A stretch of DNA of 64,000 nt. Origin: Oceanospirillum sp048265165. GTDB lineage: Bacteria; Pseudomonadota; Gammaproteobacteria; Pseudomonadales; Halomonadaceae. The translations under genes were made by a program, and so were the position numbers. Position 1 is the stretch's first letter. Each line of letters begins with the position of its first letter. The stretch is from assembly GCF_048265165.1 (NCBI RefSeq), contig NZ_JBLXCD010000001.1:372001-436000 (forward strand). Reading direction: 5' to 3'. Below the pieces are notes generated by a model that had not been told where the DNA came from, did no database searches, and saw nothing but the letters and a program-made list of their open reading frames with translations. Shown here piece after piece: positions 44,703 to 54,353 of this stretch.

Positions 44703-45332
44703 TTAGTCTTCTGACTGCTTAACTTCATAAAGCGGTTTGACATCGGGAATATCAACTCGCTTCCTGTCTGATTCCGGGGTTGTCAGTGGCTCTACCCGCT
44801 CCATGGTTTGCAGACATCGCTGGGTCAAATTCTGATACTCCGCTGTGCCCTTGCCTTTCCAGGCGATCTCTTTATCGGACAGTTCACGAATCACTTTTGC
44901 CGGGGTACCTGCCATCAACGTCCGGGGGGGACATTCAAAATCAGCCTTAACAAAGGCGCAGGCCGCAATAATAGAGGACTCTCCAATGCGCGCGTTATCC
45001 ATAATCACAGCATTCATGCCCACCAGGGCGTTCTTTCCAATATGGCAACCGTGCAGAACCGCACCATGACCGATATGGCCATTCTCTTCAATGATGGTAT
45101 CTGTGCCGGGAAAGCCATGCATCACACAAGTATCCTGCACATTGGCACCCGACTTAATCACCAGACGACCAAAGTCACCACGCAGACAGGCATTCGGCCC
45201 GATGTAGCAGTTGGGCCCGATAATGACATCACCGATAAGAACAGCCGTGGGGTGAACAAAAGCAGTGGGATCAACAACCGGCACAATGCCGTCAATACTG
45301 TATACCTGACCTTCAAAAATTTTTTTGTGCAT
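44703..45332 (-). CDS. paaY: Phenylacetate degradation thioesterase PaaY
   Basis: A 209-aa left-handed beta-helix (hexapeptide repeat) protein of the gamma-carbonic anhydrase fold. Repeats run from VDPTAFVHPTAVLIGD to about residue 150, with histidine metal ligands in GHIGHGAVLHGC. The C-terminal extension (ELSDKEIAWKGKGTAEYQNLTQRCL) is characteristic of PaaY/CaiE. PaaY hydrolyses unwanted CoA thioesters formed when phenylacetate ring cleavage goes wrong. The ATG follows AAGGA. It lies between the crotonase gene and paaN, all on the minus strand, divergent from paaFGHIJK. Confidence 0.93.
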   Translation of the reverse strand: MHKKIFEGQVYSIDGIVPVVDPTAFVHPTAVLIGDVIIGPNCYIGPNACLRGDFGRLVIKSGANVQDTCVMHGFPGTDTIIEENGHIGHGAVLHGCHIGKNALVGMNAVIMDNARIGESSIIAACAFVKADFECPPRTLMAGTPAKVIRELSDKEIAWKGKGTAEYQNLTQRCLQTMERVEPLTTPESDRKRVDIPDVKPLYEVKQSED

Positions 45333-45501
45333 GGTTATTATCCTTCTTATTTGAGGTTTTTATTGTTAACGGGCAAACAGCAGGCTGGCAGATCAGATGC
45401 AAGCCAACTGGCACAAAAGCAGCATCAGAATAACAATAAAAGACAACCTCCAGACAGAAAAACGCCCTCAGAAGAGGGCGCTCTGCTATCCGCAAGATCA
45501 C

Positions 45502-47169
45502 TTATACGTGGCGACGGCTCTGCACCACAACAAAACGGCGGGCAACAAACGCGGTATCGGTTAACGATGCATTGGCAGCTGGGTTACCACCGGTCGCATG
45601 AAAGTCACTATAAGCAGCAGACTGGTTAACGAATACGCCGCCGTCCAGATTTACAGACAGGGCAACTTTAGCATCCATTGCCAGCTCTTCAGCCTGATCC
45701 AGTACGTCTTCATCTGTGGAATAAACACCCAGAGTGATCGCACCTTTCTCAGAGATCACCTGGTTTGCCAGCGCCATGCTGTGAGCGGTACTGTCGGTGG
45801 CAATCAGAAAAGAAACCGGGCCGAAACGCTCTTCGCTATAGGTTTCAATATCAGAAGCATCGACTTTCAGTATCAGTGGCGTGTGAACTTCAGCATTCGG
45901 GAACTGAGCATGCTCACGTTTTTCGCTGGCCAGAACCACTTCACCCAGTGACTCACACTCTTTAATGCGCGCCACCGTTGCTGGAGCCTGAATTGCACCC
46001 AGAACCATGCAGGCGCGGTCGTTATCACCCAGGAACTTAGATGTCGCAACAGACAGTGCCTGTGCAACTTCGTCAAAGCTCATCTGGCTGTCGCCTGCTT
46101 TGATACCATCGCGGGGAATATAGATCGCCTGAGTCGTGGTACACATCTGGCCGGAGTAGAGACTCAGGGTGAAAGCCAGGTTACGGGCAACCGCTTTGAT
46201 ATCGGCAACGCTGTCGATAATGACCGTGTTGACACCGGCTTTCTCGGTGAAAACCTGAGCTTGTGTCGCGTTCTGTTCCAGCCAGTTACCAAAGAAGCTG
46301 GAACCGGTGAAGTCGATCACTTTCACATCTTTATGGGTTGCCAGCTCTTTCGTCACAGGAGCATCCAGTGTGTCGGCAACCATAGACACGATATGCGGGG
46401 CAAAGCCTGCCTCTTTCAGTACCTCCTGAGCAACCTTCACAGAGATCGCAGCTGGCAGAATAGACGCAGGGTGCGGCTTAACGATAACCGGGTTACCAGT
46501 CACCAGGGACGCAAACATGCCCGGATAGGTGTTCCAGGTCGGGAAGGTTGAACAACCCACAACGACGGCAACACCACGGGGCACAATATGGAATTTCTTA
46601 TTCATTACCAGAGGGTCATGCTTACCCTGAGGTTTAGTCCAGGTCGCTTCCGCCGGAACTTCTTTCATCGCACGGTAACCATAGGCAACTGCTTCCAGAC
46701 CACGATCCTGAGCGTGAGGGCCACCCGCCTGGAAGGCCATCATAAAACCCTGGCCTGATGTGTGCATAACCGCGTGACCAATTTCAAAGCTGCGCTTGTT
46801 CAGACGTTCCAGAATCTCAAGACAGATACCAGCGCGAACATCAGGGCCCGCATCCCGCCAAGCTTTCACTTCCTGCTTCATCGCAGGGATTAATTGGTCA
46901 AAATCAACTTTTGGGTAACTCACTCCCATTTCGATGCCGTATGGCGAAACCTCACCGGCAATCTCACCTGTGGTACCCGGCATTTCCAGCTGAAATGCTT
47001 TACCCAAATGAGCATTAAAAGCCGCCTCACCATCAGCAGCAGCTGTTTCACCGTAGGCTCGTGGGCTTGGGTTTTCCGGATAAGCCGCCCAGTAATCACG
47101 GGATTTAATGGCGCTTACCGCATGTTCCAGAGTTTCCTGATGACGCTGAAAAAACTGTTCTTGACTCAT
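45502..47169 (-). CDS. paaN: Phenylacetate degradation aldehyde dehydrogenase PaaN (ALDH-only type)
   Basis: A 555-aa aldehyde dehydrogenase of the PaaN type. FTGSSFFGNWLEQ near residue 273, the glutamate in FTEKAGVNT near 297 and the catalytic cysteine in SGQMCTTTQ near 342 are visible. It lacks the C-terminal MaoC-like hydratase domain of E. coli PaaZ, which is about 680 aa, so only the semialdehyde oxidation step is encoded here; the ring-opening hydratase must be supplied by another protein. The ATG follows GGAGAG at 9 bases. A 677-base gap separates it from divergent paaF. Confidence 0.93.
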   Translation of the reverse strand: MSQEQFFQRHQETLEHAVSAIKSRDYWAAYPENPSPRAYGETAAADGEAAFNAHLGKAFQLEMPGTTGEIAGEVSPYGIEMGVSYPKVDFDQLIPAMKQEVKAWRDAGPDVRAGICLEILERLNKRSFEIGHAVMHTSGQGFMMAFQAGGPHAQDRGLEAVAYGYRAMKEVPAEATWTKPQGKHDPLVMNKKFHIVPRGVAVVVGCSTFPTWNTYPGMFASLVTGNPVIVKPHPASILPAAISVKVAQEVLKEAGFAPHIVSMVADTLDAPVTKELATHKDVKVIDFTGSSFFGNWLEQNATQAQVFTEKAGVNTVIIDSVADIKAVARNLAFTLSLYSGQMCTTTQAIYIPRDGIKAGDSQMSFDEVAQALSVATSKFLGDNDRACMVLGAIQAPATVARIKECESLGEVVLASEKREHAQFPNAEVHTPLILKVDASDIETYSEERFGPVSFLIATDSTAHSMALANQVISEKGAITLGVYSTDEDVLDQAEELAMDAKVALSVNLDGGVFVNQSAAYSDFHATGGNPAANASLTDTAFVARRFVVVQSRRHV

Positions 47170-47846
47170 TTTATCGATCTCTCCAAGTTATTCCGTATCA
47201 CATTATTATTGTGTAAACCCTGTGACACGCATCTGATGCCAGAGCACCTGCAGCTTGATTGCTTTTGATACTGAAATGATCACCCCAGAGCAGCAAAAGC
47301 GTTATTTTAAGCTTTATTGCGTACTCAAAATTGCCTTTATGCCTGTTAACCGGTTCAACCAAAACTCAGCTCATTTTTTATGAAACGCGTAGAGACAAAC
47401 TTCCGACAAAACCAGCAACCAATCTAGCTAAAACAGCCGTTAAAACCAGCAGTGGACTGAGACTTTGTCTATTCTTAGTAAACCTTCGAAAGATGCAGTC
47501 ATACTAAGAACAGAAGCGTTTTGCCCTGTTTAATCAATGATTTCAAGATACACCATAATTTGCGATACCGAAACCCTGCCCTTCAATTTAACTCTTGTAT
47601 CCCTTTATGCCTTTACGGTAGTCTTTAGTACAGAACAAAAAGAATTCTGTCCGCTTACTCTCTGCAATAACGGGCAAATAATGACATCCGTGTCATGCTG
47701 TCTGCGGATATATTCAGCCTGATAGACAACAGCCAAAGAGCTGTGGACTCAGACATGAAGTGCCGATTTCAGATGCAGAGAAAAAATCAGCCGGAATTCC
47801 AATAACAAGCTTTTTCTAAGCAACACTGCAACCGGATACTGCCTGA
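47170..47846. other. Divergent paa promoter region with two palindromes
   Basis: A 677-base gap without a credible gene, between paaN and paaF. It holds TTCTTAGTA (47472-47480) and its exact inverse TACTAAGAA (47502-47510), 30 bases centre to centre, and ATGACA-tccg-TGTCAT at 47681-47696. Either could be a regulator site (for example PaaX), but I cannot match them to a known PaaX box with confidence. Confidence 0.5.
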
Positions 47847-48620
47847 ATGACATATCAGACTATTACCACTCAATCTCTTGAGGGTGTTCTGACGATCACT
47901 CTTAACCGACCTGAGGCTTACAACGCACTAAATACACAGCTACTCAGCGAAGTGGCAGATGTGCTTGATCTGGCCGATCAGGATGAATCCATTCGCGTCG
48001 CCGTTATCACCGGAGGCCCTAAGGTCTTCGCTGCCGGTGCGGACATCAAAGAGATGGCGGTTCTGGATGCTGTTGGTGTGATGAACGACCCTCGCCCAAA
48101 GCACTGGAAACGTATCTACCAGTTCAGTAAACCTCTGATCGGGGCAGTTAATGGCTACGCTTTAGGCGGAGGTTGTGAGCTGGTGATGCACTGCGACATT
48201 GTCATCGCCGGCGACAACGCTCTTTTCGGCCAGCCTGAGATCAACCTCGGTATTATTCCTGGTGCCGGTGGCACACAGCGCCTTATCCGAACCGTTGGTA
48301 AGCCTCTGGCCATGAAAATGGTTCTGAGCGGCGAGATGATCGACGCGCAAACAGCCCTGCAAGCTAATCTGATCGCTGAAGTGGTTATTCCTGAAAGAAC
48401 CATCGAACGTGCCCACCAGTTAGCCAATACCATCGCGAAAAAGCCACCTATTGCCGTTCGTCTCGCGAAAGAAGCCCTGCTGAAAGCATTTGAAACCGAC
48501 CTTGAGTCCGGCCTGAATATTGAACGCAAGTCATTCACTATGCTGGCCGCTACCGAGGATCGCCGTGAAGGCATCGCCGCCTTTATGGAAAAACGTAAAC
48601 CTGAATTTAAAGGACGCTGA
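47847..48620 (+). CDS. paaF: 2,3-dehydroadipyl-CoA hydratase PaaF
   Basis: A 257-aa crotonase. FAAGADIKEMAVL near residue 61, NGYALGGGCELVMHCDIVIA near 100 and FGQPEINLGIIPGAGGTQRL near 129 supply the oxyanion hole and the two catalytic glutamates. PaaF hydrates 2,3-dehydroadipyl-CoA in the beta-oxidation phase of phenylacetate degradation. It leads the plus-strand run paaFGHIJK; the stop lies 3 bases before paaG. The ribosome site is weak (GGA at 11 bases). Confidence 0.93.
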   Translation: MTYQTITTQSLEGVLTITLNRPEAYNALNTQLLSEVADVLDLADQDESIRVAVITGGPKVFAAGADIKEMAVLDAVGVMNDPRPKHWKRIYQFSKPLIGAVNGYALGGGCELVMHCDIVIAGDNALFGQPEINLGIIPGAGGTQRLIRTVGKPLAMKMVLSGEMIDAQTALQANLIAEVVIPERTIERAHQLANTIAKKPPIAVRLAKEALLKAFETDLESGLNIERKSFTMLAATEDRREGIAAFMEKRKPEFKGR

Positions 48621-48623
48621 GTC

Positions 48624-49427
48624 ATGTCATTCAACGCAACCTATAACAACATCGAATTTGTGCTGGAGGATGGCACGGCCATTCTGACGTTTAATCGCCC
48701 GGACAGCCTGAATAGCTTTAACGCAGAAATGCATGCTGAAGTCCGCGAAGCACTGAAAGAAGTAAAGAAAAACCCGGACGTTCGTGCGCTGGTGATCACA
48801 GGTAATGGCCGTGGCTTCTGTGCGGGTCAGGACCTGAGTGATCGTAACGTTGCACCGGGTACAGAAGCCCCTAACCTAGGTGAGTCCATTGAAAAAAACT
48901 ACAACCCTATGATCCGCAGCATACGGGCCTTGGAAATGCCGGTAATTTGTGCGGTTAACGGTGTAGCTGCTGGCGCTGGCGCTAACATCGCGCTGGCTTG
49001 CGATATTGTGTTTGCCGCTAAATCCGCCAAATTCATTCAGGCATTCTGCAAAATTGGCCTGATCCCAGACTCTGGTGGCACCTGGACGCTGCCTCACTCG
49101 GTTGGTCAGGCCCGCGCCATGGCGCTATCTATGCTGGGTGACCGTGTAACTGCAGAAGATGCCGAAAAGATGGGCATGATCTGGAAAGCCGTTGATGACG
49201 AAGCGATAAAAGAAACCGCTATCGCAACGGCTAAAGAGCTGGCTACCCAGCCAACAAAAGGCCTGGCGCTAATCAAGCGCGCCATTCAGGCATCAGCCAG
49301 CAACACACTGGATCAGCAACTGGACCTTGAACGCGACCTGCAAACTATCGCGGGCCGTACCGACGATTACCGTGAAGGCGTTGCAGCCTTTATGGCAAAA
49401 CGTCAGCCATCATTCAAAGGTCAGTGA
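48624..49427 (+). CDS. paaG: 1,2-epoxyphenylacetyl-CoA isomerase PaaG
   Basis: A 267-aa crotonase-family isomerase that turns the ring epoxide of phenylacetyl-CoA into the oxepin. RGFCAGQDLSDRNVAPG near residue 63 and NGVAAGAGANIALACDIVFA near 112 are the family-specific oxyanion blocks. The aspartate in GLIPDSGGTW near 136 replaces the hydratase glutamate, as expected for PaaG. The ATG follows AAGGA at 9 bases. Its substrate is made by the PaaABCDE epoxidase, which is not in this window. Confidence 0.94.
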   Translation: MSFNATYNNIEFVLEDGTAILTFNRPDSLNSFNAEMHAEVREALKEVKKNPDVRALVITGNGRGFCAGQDLSDRNVAPGTEAPNLGESIEKNYNPMIRSIRALEMPVICAVNGVAAGAGANIALACDIVFAAKSAKFIQAFCKIGLIPDSGGTWTLPHSVGQARAMALSMLGDRVTAEDAEKMGMIWKAVDDEAIKETAIATAKELATQPTKGLALIKRAIQASASNTLDQQLDLERDLQTIAGRTDDYREGVAAFMAKRQPSFKGQ

Positions 49428-49436
49428 GGGCTTGTT

Positions 49437-50978
49437 ATGACTGCAAACACTCTTAATCCCATAACCGCTAATGATATCGTTGCCGTGATCGGTGCCGGTA
49501 CTATGGGAGCAGGTATTGCTCAGGTGGCCGCTAAGTTTGGCCATACGGTACTGCTTTACGACAAAATGGAAGGTGCGGCTCAGGCAGGTCTTGACCGAAC
49601 GGCTAAAGGCCTTGAGAAGCTGGTTGCTCGCGGCAAAATGACGGAAGCCGACAAAGACGCTTTGGTTGGCCGCATTCAGGCGACTGAGACGCTCGACGAT
49701 CTGGCGCCTGCAAAACTGGTGGTTGAAGCGATTGTTGAAAACCTGACGGTTAAACAGTCAGTTTTCTCTGAACTGGAAGCACTTTGCTCAGAAGATACCA
49801 TTCTGGCGACCAACACCTCCTCTATTTCAGTGACGGCTATCGGCTCAGCTCTGAAACGCCCGGAGAATCTGGTGGGTATGCACTTCTTCAATCCGGCTCC
49901 GATTATGAAGTTGGTGGAAGTGATCAAGGGCCTGGCAACCTCTGATTCTGTGGCTCAACTGGTTTACGACCTGTCCATTGCTTGGGGCAAACATGCGGTT
50001 ATGGCGAAGTCGACACCCGGCTTTATTGTTAATCGTGTAGCCCGTCCTTTCTATGCTGAAGGCATGCGCGTGCTTCAGGAAGGAGCCGCAGACGAGGCGA
50101 CAATCGACGCCATCGCCCGTGAATCAGGTCAGTTCCGCATGGGGCCATTCGAGCTGATGGACCTGATCGGCCACGACGTAAACTATGCAGTAACCTCCTC
50201 TGTATTTGATGCCTACTATGGTGACCAGCGTTTTCTGCCATCTCTGATACAGAAAGATTTGGTGGAAGCGGGCTTCCATGGCCGCAAAACCGGCCGTGGC
50301 TTCTACAATTACTCTGACGGTGCCGAAAAGCCTGAAGCTAAAACACTGGCCATGCAGAATGCACCAACCAGTATCACCGTTGAAGGTGAGATGGGCTGCG
50401 CTGAACCCCTGATCGCACGTATTGCAGCAGCGGGCATTAAGGTGCACCGCTCCACAGAACACGATCACAATGGTCGTATCTCTATCGGTGATCTGGTTAT
50501 CGCTTTAACGGATGGCCGTATGGCAACCGAAAGAGCCTCTGTTGCGCAACGCCGTCAACTGGTGCTGTTTGATCTGGCGCTGGATTACAACCAAGCCACC
50601 CGTATCGCCCTGACGAAAGCCGATCAGACCTCAGAAGAAAGCCTGAACCAGGCTGCAGGTCTATTCCAGGCAATCGGTATGCAGGTTTCTGTAATCGATG
50701 ATATTGCTGGCATGGTTCTGATGCGCACGGTTGCTATGCTGGCAAATGAAGGCGCAGATGCCGTAAACCAACAGGTTTGTTCAGCTAAAGATGTCGATAT
50801 CGCCATGCAAAGCGGTGTCAACTACCCACAGGGCCCTCTGGCCTGGGCCGACAGTATTGGCCTTGAACAGATCCACACCGTTCTGACCCATCTGGTCAAT
50901 AGCTATGGAGAAGATCGTTATCGCCCTTCTCCACTGCTACGTCGTAAAGTATTTGGAGCACAGACCTTCCATGGCTAA
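49437..50978 (+). CDS. paaH: 3-hydroxyadipyl-CoA dehydrogenase PaaH
   Basis: A 513-aa dehydrogenase. The NAD-binding Rossmann motif is GAGTMGAGIAQVAA near residue 19, the catalytic segment is HFFNPAPIMKLVEV near 150, and a second, shorter C-terminal HCDH domain begins near 405 (GFIVNR at about 200 ends the first). The duplicated C-terminal domain is usual for PaaH/PhaC-type enzymes of this length. It oxidises 3-hydroxyadipyl-CoA to 3-oxoadipyl-CoA. The ATG follows GAGGG. Its last 8 bases overlap the paaI start. Confidence 0.94.
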   Translation: MTANTLNPITANDIVAVIGAGTMGAGIAQVAAKFGHTVLLYDKMEGAAQAGLDRTAKGLEKLVARGKMTEADKDALVGRIQATETLDDLAPAKLVVEAIVENLTVKQSVFSELEALCSEDTILATNTSSISVTAIGSALKRPENLVGMHFFNPAPIMKLVEVIKGLATSDSVAQLVYDLSIAWGKHAVMAKSTPGFIVNRVARPFYAEGMRVLQEGAADEATIDAIARESGQFRMGPFELMDLIGHDVNYAVTSSVFDAYYGDQRFLPSLIQKDLVEAGFHGRKTGRGFYNYSDGAEKPEAKTLAMQNAPTSITVEGEMGCAEPLIARIAAAGIKVHRSTEHDHNGRISIGDLVIALTDGRMATERASVAQRRQLVLFDLALDYNQATRIALTKADQTSEESLNQAAGLFQAIGMQVSVIDDIAGMVLMRTVAMLANEGADAVNQQVCSAKDVDIAMQSGVNYPQGPLAWADSIGLEQIHTVLTHLVNSYGEDRYRPSPLLRRKVFGAQTFHG

Positions 50979-51462
50979 CGAAAACACCATATTAGAAAAC
51001 CTGACACCGGACGAACTCGCCAGTCGCTGTGCTGAAACTATGTACGAAAGCGACTGGGCCGCTCAGGCTCTGGGTATGAAGATCCTGGAAGTCCGGGAAG
51101 GCTACGCCAAGCTTAGTATGCTGGTGCGTAAAGATATGTCCAACGGCCATGCAATCTGCCACGGTGGCATGATCTTCACTCTGGCAGATACCGCTTTTGC
51201 CTACAGCTGTAACAGCTACAACAAGGTCACGGTAGCGGCAGGCTGCAATATCGAGTTTGTTGCACCGGGCAAGCTGGGTGACACCCTGATTGCTGAAGCG
51301 AAAAAAGTAAGCCTGACCGGGCGTAGCGGTATCTATGATGTCACCATTAGCGACTCCAGCGGCCAGACTATCGCTCATTTCCGTGGAAAATCCCGCCAGA
51401 TTAAAGGCGAGATCATTACCACTGAAACAGACTCCGACACACGTACAACATCAGAGCAATAA
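50971..51462 (+). CDS. paaI: Hydroxyphenylacetyl-CoA thioesterase PaaI
   Basis: A 163-aa hot-dog fold thioesterase. The HGGMIFTLADTAFAYSCNSY block near residue 66 has the typical HGG-x-DxA pattern of PaaI, with the catalytic aspartate in LADTAF. PaaI hydrolyses ring-hydroxylated phenylacetyl-CoAs that would otherwise trap CoA. The ATG at 50971 overlaps the paaH stop by 8 bases (coupling, no good ribosome site of its own). A longer frame back to 50905 lies inside paaH and lacks homology. Confidence 0.93.
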   Translation: MANENTILENLTPDELASRCAETMYESDWAAQALGMKILEVREGYAKLSMLVRKDMSNGHAICHGGMIFTLADTAFAYSCNSYNKVTVAAGCNIEFVAPGKLGDTLIAEAKKVSLTGRSGIYDVTISDSSGQTIAHFRGKSRQIKGEIITTETDSDTRTTSEQ

Positions 51463-51476
51463 GAGGAAACTTAAGC

Positions 51477-52685
51477 ATGAAAGACGCTTATATCTGCGAT
51501 GCAATTCGCACCCCTTTTGGCCGCTATGCCGGTAGCCTGTCCTCGGTTCGCGCTGATGATCTTGGCGCAATCCCCATTAAAGCCCTGATGGAGCGCAACC
51601 CTCAGGTTGATTGGTCTTTAATTGACGATGTGATCTACGGTAACGCTAATCAGGCCGGTGAAGATAACCGCAATGTTGCCCGCATGTCCTCACTGCTGGC
51701 AGGCATGCCAACCAGCGTTCCCGGCACCACAATTAACCGTCTTTGTGGTTCAGGTATGGATGCCATCGGCATGGCAGCCCGTGCCATCAAAGCTGGCGAA
51801 ACTGACCTGATGCTTGCTGGCGGCTGTGAATCCATGTCACGGGCTCCTTTTGTGATGGGCAAAGCAGAGTCTGCGTTCAGCCGCAATCCTAATGGCCTGC
51901 ATGACACCACCATCGGCTGGCGCTTTATCAATAAGCAGATGAAAGCTGAGTACGGTGTGGACTCCATGCCAGAAACTGCTGAGAACGTGGCGGAAGATTT
52001 CAACATCTCCCGTGAAGATCAGGATCTATTTGCTTTCCGCAGCCAGCAAAAAACTGCTGAAGCAATGGAGAAAGGCCTGTTCAAAGAAGAGATCTGCCCG
52101 GTAACCATTCCACAGCGTAAAGGCGATCCTGTGATCGTGGATACCGATGAGCACCCTCGCGCCGGAACAACCCTTGAGGCTCTGAACAAGCTGAAAGCGC
52201 CTTTCCGTAACGGTGGTTCGGTAACAGCAGGCAACGCTTCCGGCGTAAACGATGGTGCCTGCGCTCTGCTGATCGCCTCTAAGAAAGCGGCTGAAAAACA
52301 CGGTCTGACGCCGAAAGCCCGCGTTGTAGCCATGGCCACTGCAGGTCTTGAGCCGCGAATCATGGGTTTTGGCCCTGCACCAGCATCCCGCAAAGTACTG
52401 GAAAAAGCAGGTCTGACACTGGATCAGATGGATGTGATCGAACTGAACGAAGCCTTTGCCTCCCAAGGTTTGGCTGTGATGCGTGACCTGGGTCTCCCGG
52501 ATGATGCCGAGCACGTTAATCCAAACGGTGGTGCTATTTCCCTGGGCCACCCGCTGGGTGCGTCCGGAGCACGTTTGGTAACCACAGCCATGTATCAGCT
52601 ACACCGTACCGGTGGCCGCTATGCCCTATGCACCATGTGTATCGGTGTTGGTCAGGGTATCGCTCTGATCATTGAGCGCGTCTGA
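51477..52685 (+). CDS. paaJ: 3-oxoadipyl-CoA thiolase PaaJ
   Basis: A 402-aa thiolase. The acyl-enzyme cysteine is in NRLCGSGMDAIGMAAR near residue 90, the second catalytic histidine in NPNGGAISLGHPLGASGAR near 356, and the C-terminal catalytic cysteine in LCTMCIGVGQGIALI near 387. It cleaves 3-oxoadipyl-CoA to succinyl-CoA and acetyl-CoA (and 2,3-didehydro-3-oxo intermediates), giving the central metabolites of the pathway. The ATG follows GAGGAAA. Length and motifs agree with PaaJ/PcaF. Confidence 0.95.
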   Translation: MKDAYICDAIRTPFGRYAGSLSSVRADDLGAIPIKALMERNPQVDWSLIDDVIYGNANQAGEDNRNVARMSSLLAGMPTSVPGTTINRLCGSGMDAIGMAARAIKAGETDLMLAGGCESMSRAPFVMGKAESAFSRNPNGLHDTTIGWRFINKQMKAEYGVDSMPETAENVAEDFNISREDQDLFAFRSQQKTAEAMEKGLFKEEICPVTIPQRKGDPVIVDTDEHPRAGTTLEALNKLKAPFRNGGSVTAGNASGVNDGACALLIASKKAAEKHGLTPKARVVAMATAGLEPRIMGFGPAPASRKVLEKAGLTLDQMDVIELNEAFASQGLAVMRDLGLPDDAEHVNPNGGAISLGHPLGASGARLVTTAMYQLHRTGGRYALCTMCIGVGQGIALIIERV

Positions 52686-52813
52686 GTCTCAGCAACCCTA
52701 CAGGGCTGCCCCTATGGTGACCCTGTATACATGAATACCCATAGCCCATAAATAGATGCGTAACACCAAGCTGCAGAACAAGAAAAACAAGAGTTTTTAA
52801 CAGGACAATAATT

Positions 52814-54112
52814 ATGATGAACGTTAAAGTCGATCCTAACGCCCTCGATCCAATTGAAACTGCAAGTATTGATGAGATCCGTGCCCTTCAGCTCAGCCGA
52901 ATGAAATTCAGCATCAAGCATGCTTATAACAACGTTCTGGCATATCGTAAGCTGTGCGATGAAAAAGGTGTACACCCTTCAGACCTGAAAACCCTGGACG
53001 ACCTGAAGCTATTCCCGTTTACCACCAAACAATACCTACGGGATGCCTACCCTTTTAACTCATTTGCAGTTCCCATGAGTGAAGTCGTGCGTGTCCATGC
53101 ATCATCAGGTACAACCGGCCAGCCGACGGTTGTCGGCTATACCCAGCACGATATCAATGTCTGGGCTGACGTTGTGGCGCGCTCTATTCGTGCAGCCGGA
53201 GGCCGCAACACCGATAAAGTGCATGTATCCTACGGTTACGGCCTATTCACCGGCGGTCTGGGGGCTCACTATGGTGCGGAGCGCCTGGGTTGTGCAGTTA
53301 TTCCAATGTCCGGCGGCCAGACGGAGAAACAGGTACAGTTAATGCGCGATTTCGATCCGGATATCATCATGGTGACACCGTCATACATGCTGAACCTGAT
53401 CGATGAGATGGAGCGCCAGGGAGTAGACCCTCAGGAAATGGCTCTTCGCATCGGTATCTTTGGGGCCGAGCCCTGGACCGACGAAATGCGCAACAACATT
53501 GAGAATCGACTGGGTATTGATGCCGTTGATATTTATGGGCTGTCCGAGGTAATGGGCCCGGGTGTTGCCATGGAATGTGCTGATACTAAAGATGGTCCTA
53601 CTATTTGGGAAGATCACTTCTATCCGGAAATTATCGACCCGAATACAGGGGAAGTTCTGCCGGATGGTGAATACGGCGAACTGGTATTTACTTCGCTAAC
53701 CAAAGAAGCCCTGCCCGTTATCCGTTACAGGACTCGCGATCTGACCCGTTTATTACCGGGTACAGCACGCCCAATGCGTCGTATTGACAAGATTACCGGC
53801 CGTTCCGATGACATGCTGATCATTCGGGGTGTGAATGTATTCCCGACTCAGATTGAAGAGCAGATCCTAAAGCTTCCGGAGTTGACTCCTCACTATGAGA
53901 TCATTGTAGCCAAACAGGGCAACCTGGATATCGTCAACGTCAGAGTTGAGCTGACACCTGAAGCTCTTAATGCGGATCATGGTATTATCACTAAAGAGCT
54001 ACAACACCATATCAAGTCAGTTGTGGGTATAAGCACCAAAATTGATATAGCGCCTGCCGGAACACTGGCCCGCTCAGAGGGTAAAGCAAAACGGGTTACT
54101 GATCTGAGATAA
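52814..54112 (+). CDS. paaK: Phenylacetate-CoA ligase PaaK
   Basis: A 432-aa ligase that starts the pathway by making phenylacetyl-CoA from phenylacetate, CoA and ATP. The ATP loop is SSGTTGQPTVVGYT near residue 96, YGLSEVMGPGVAMEC near 240, and the hinge GRSDDMLIIRGVNVFPTQIEE near 322. MMN at 52814 is the start (AGGA about 9 bases upstream); the second Met three bases later would serve as well. It is separated from paaJ by about 130 bases and followed by a strong terminator, so the paaFGHIJK run ends here. Confidence 0.95.
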   Translation: MMNVKVDPNALDPIETASIDEIRALQLSRMKFSIKHAYNNVLAYRKLCDEKGVHPSDLKTLDDLKLFPFTTKQYLRDAYPFNSFAVPMSEVVRVHASSGTTGQPTVVGYTQHDINVWADVVARSIRAAGGRNTDKVHVSYGYGLFTGGLGAHYGAERLGCAVIPMSGGQTEKQVQLMRDFDPDIIMVTPSYMLNLIDEMERQGVDPQEMALRIGIFGAEPWTDEMRNNIENRLGIDAVDIYGLSEVMGPGVAMECADTKDGPTIWEDHFYPEIIDPNTGEVLPDGEYGELVFTSLTKEALPVIRYRTRDLTRLLPGTARPMRRIDKITGRSDDMLIIRGVNVFPTQIEEQILKLPELTPHYEIIVAKQGNLDIVNVRVELTPEALNADHGIITKELQHHIKSVVGISTKIDIAPAGTLARSEGKAKRVTDLR

Positions 54113-54136
54113 CCTCTCTACAACAGCACATCCCCT

Positions 54137-54164
54137 ATCCCCGGATAAAGCCGGGGATTTTTTT
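54137..54164 (+). terminator. Terminator after paaK
   Basis: Perfect arms ATCCCCGG (54137-54144) and CCGGGGAT (54151-54158) with a 6-base loop and a seven-T tail. Confidence 0.93.
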
Positions 54165-54353
54165 ATCTTCTTATTGCCCTGGATCTATTCCCTTATTTGC
54201 CATTCCCTATACATTGGTCTGTACCGACAGTATTAATCTCTACAAAAATATCATTAATAAATATCCTGCCAGGTTCGAGGATGAACAGACCCTTGTGCTG
54301 TACCCTGCCTTGATGCTTCGTATCTCCAGGAGAATTATAAAAAGGACTCTCTA

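Noticed and set aside
47537..47722. 61-codon plus-strand frame in the paa divergent region
   Set aside because: No ribosome site, Cys-rich tail without a known motif, and not coupled to a neighbour.
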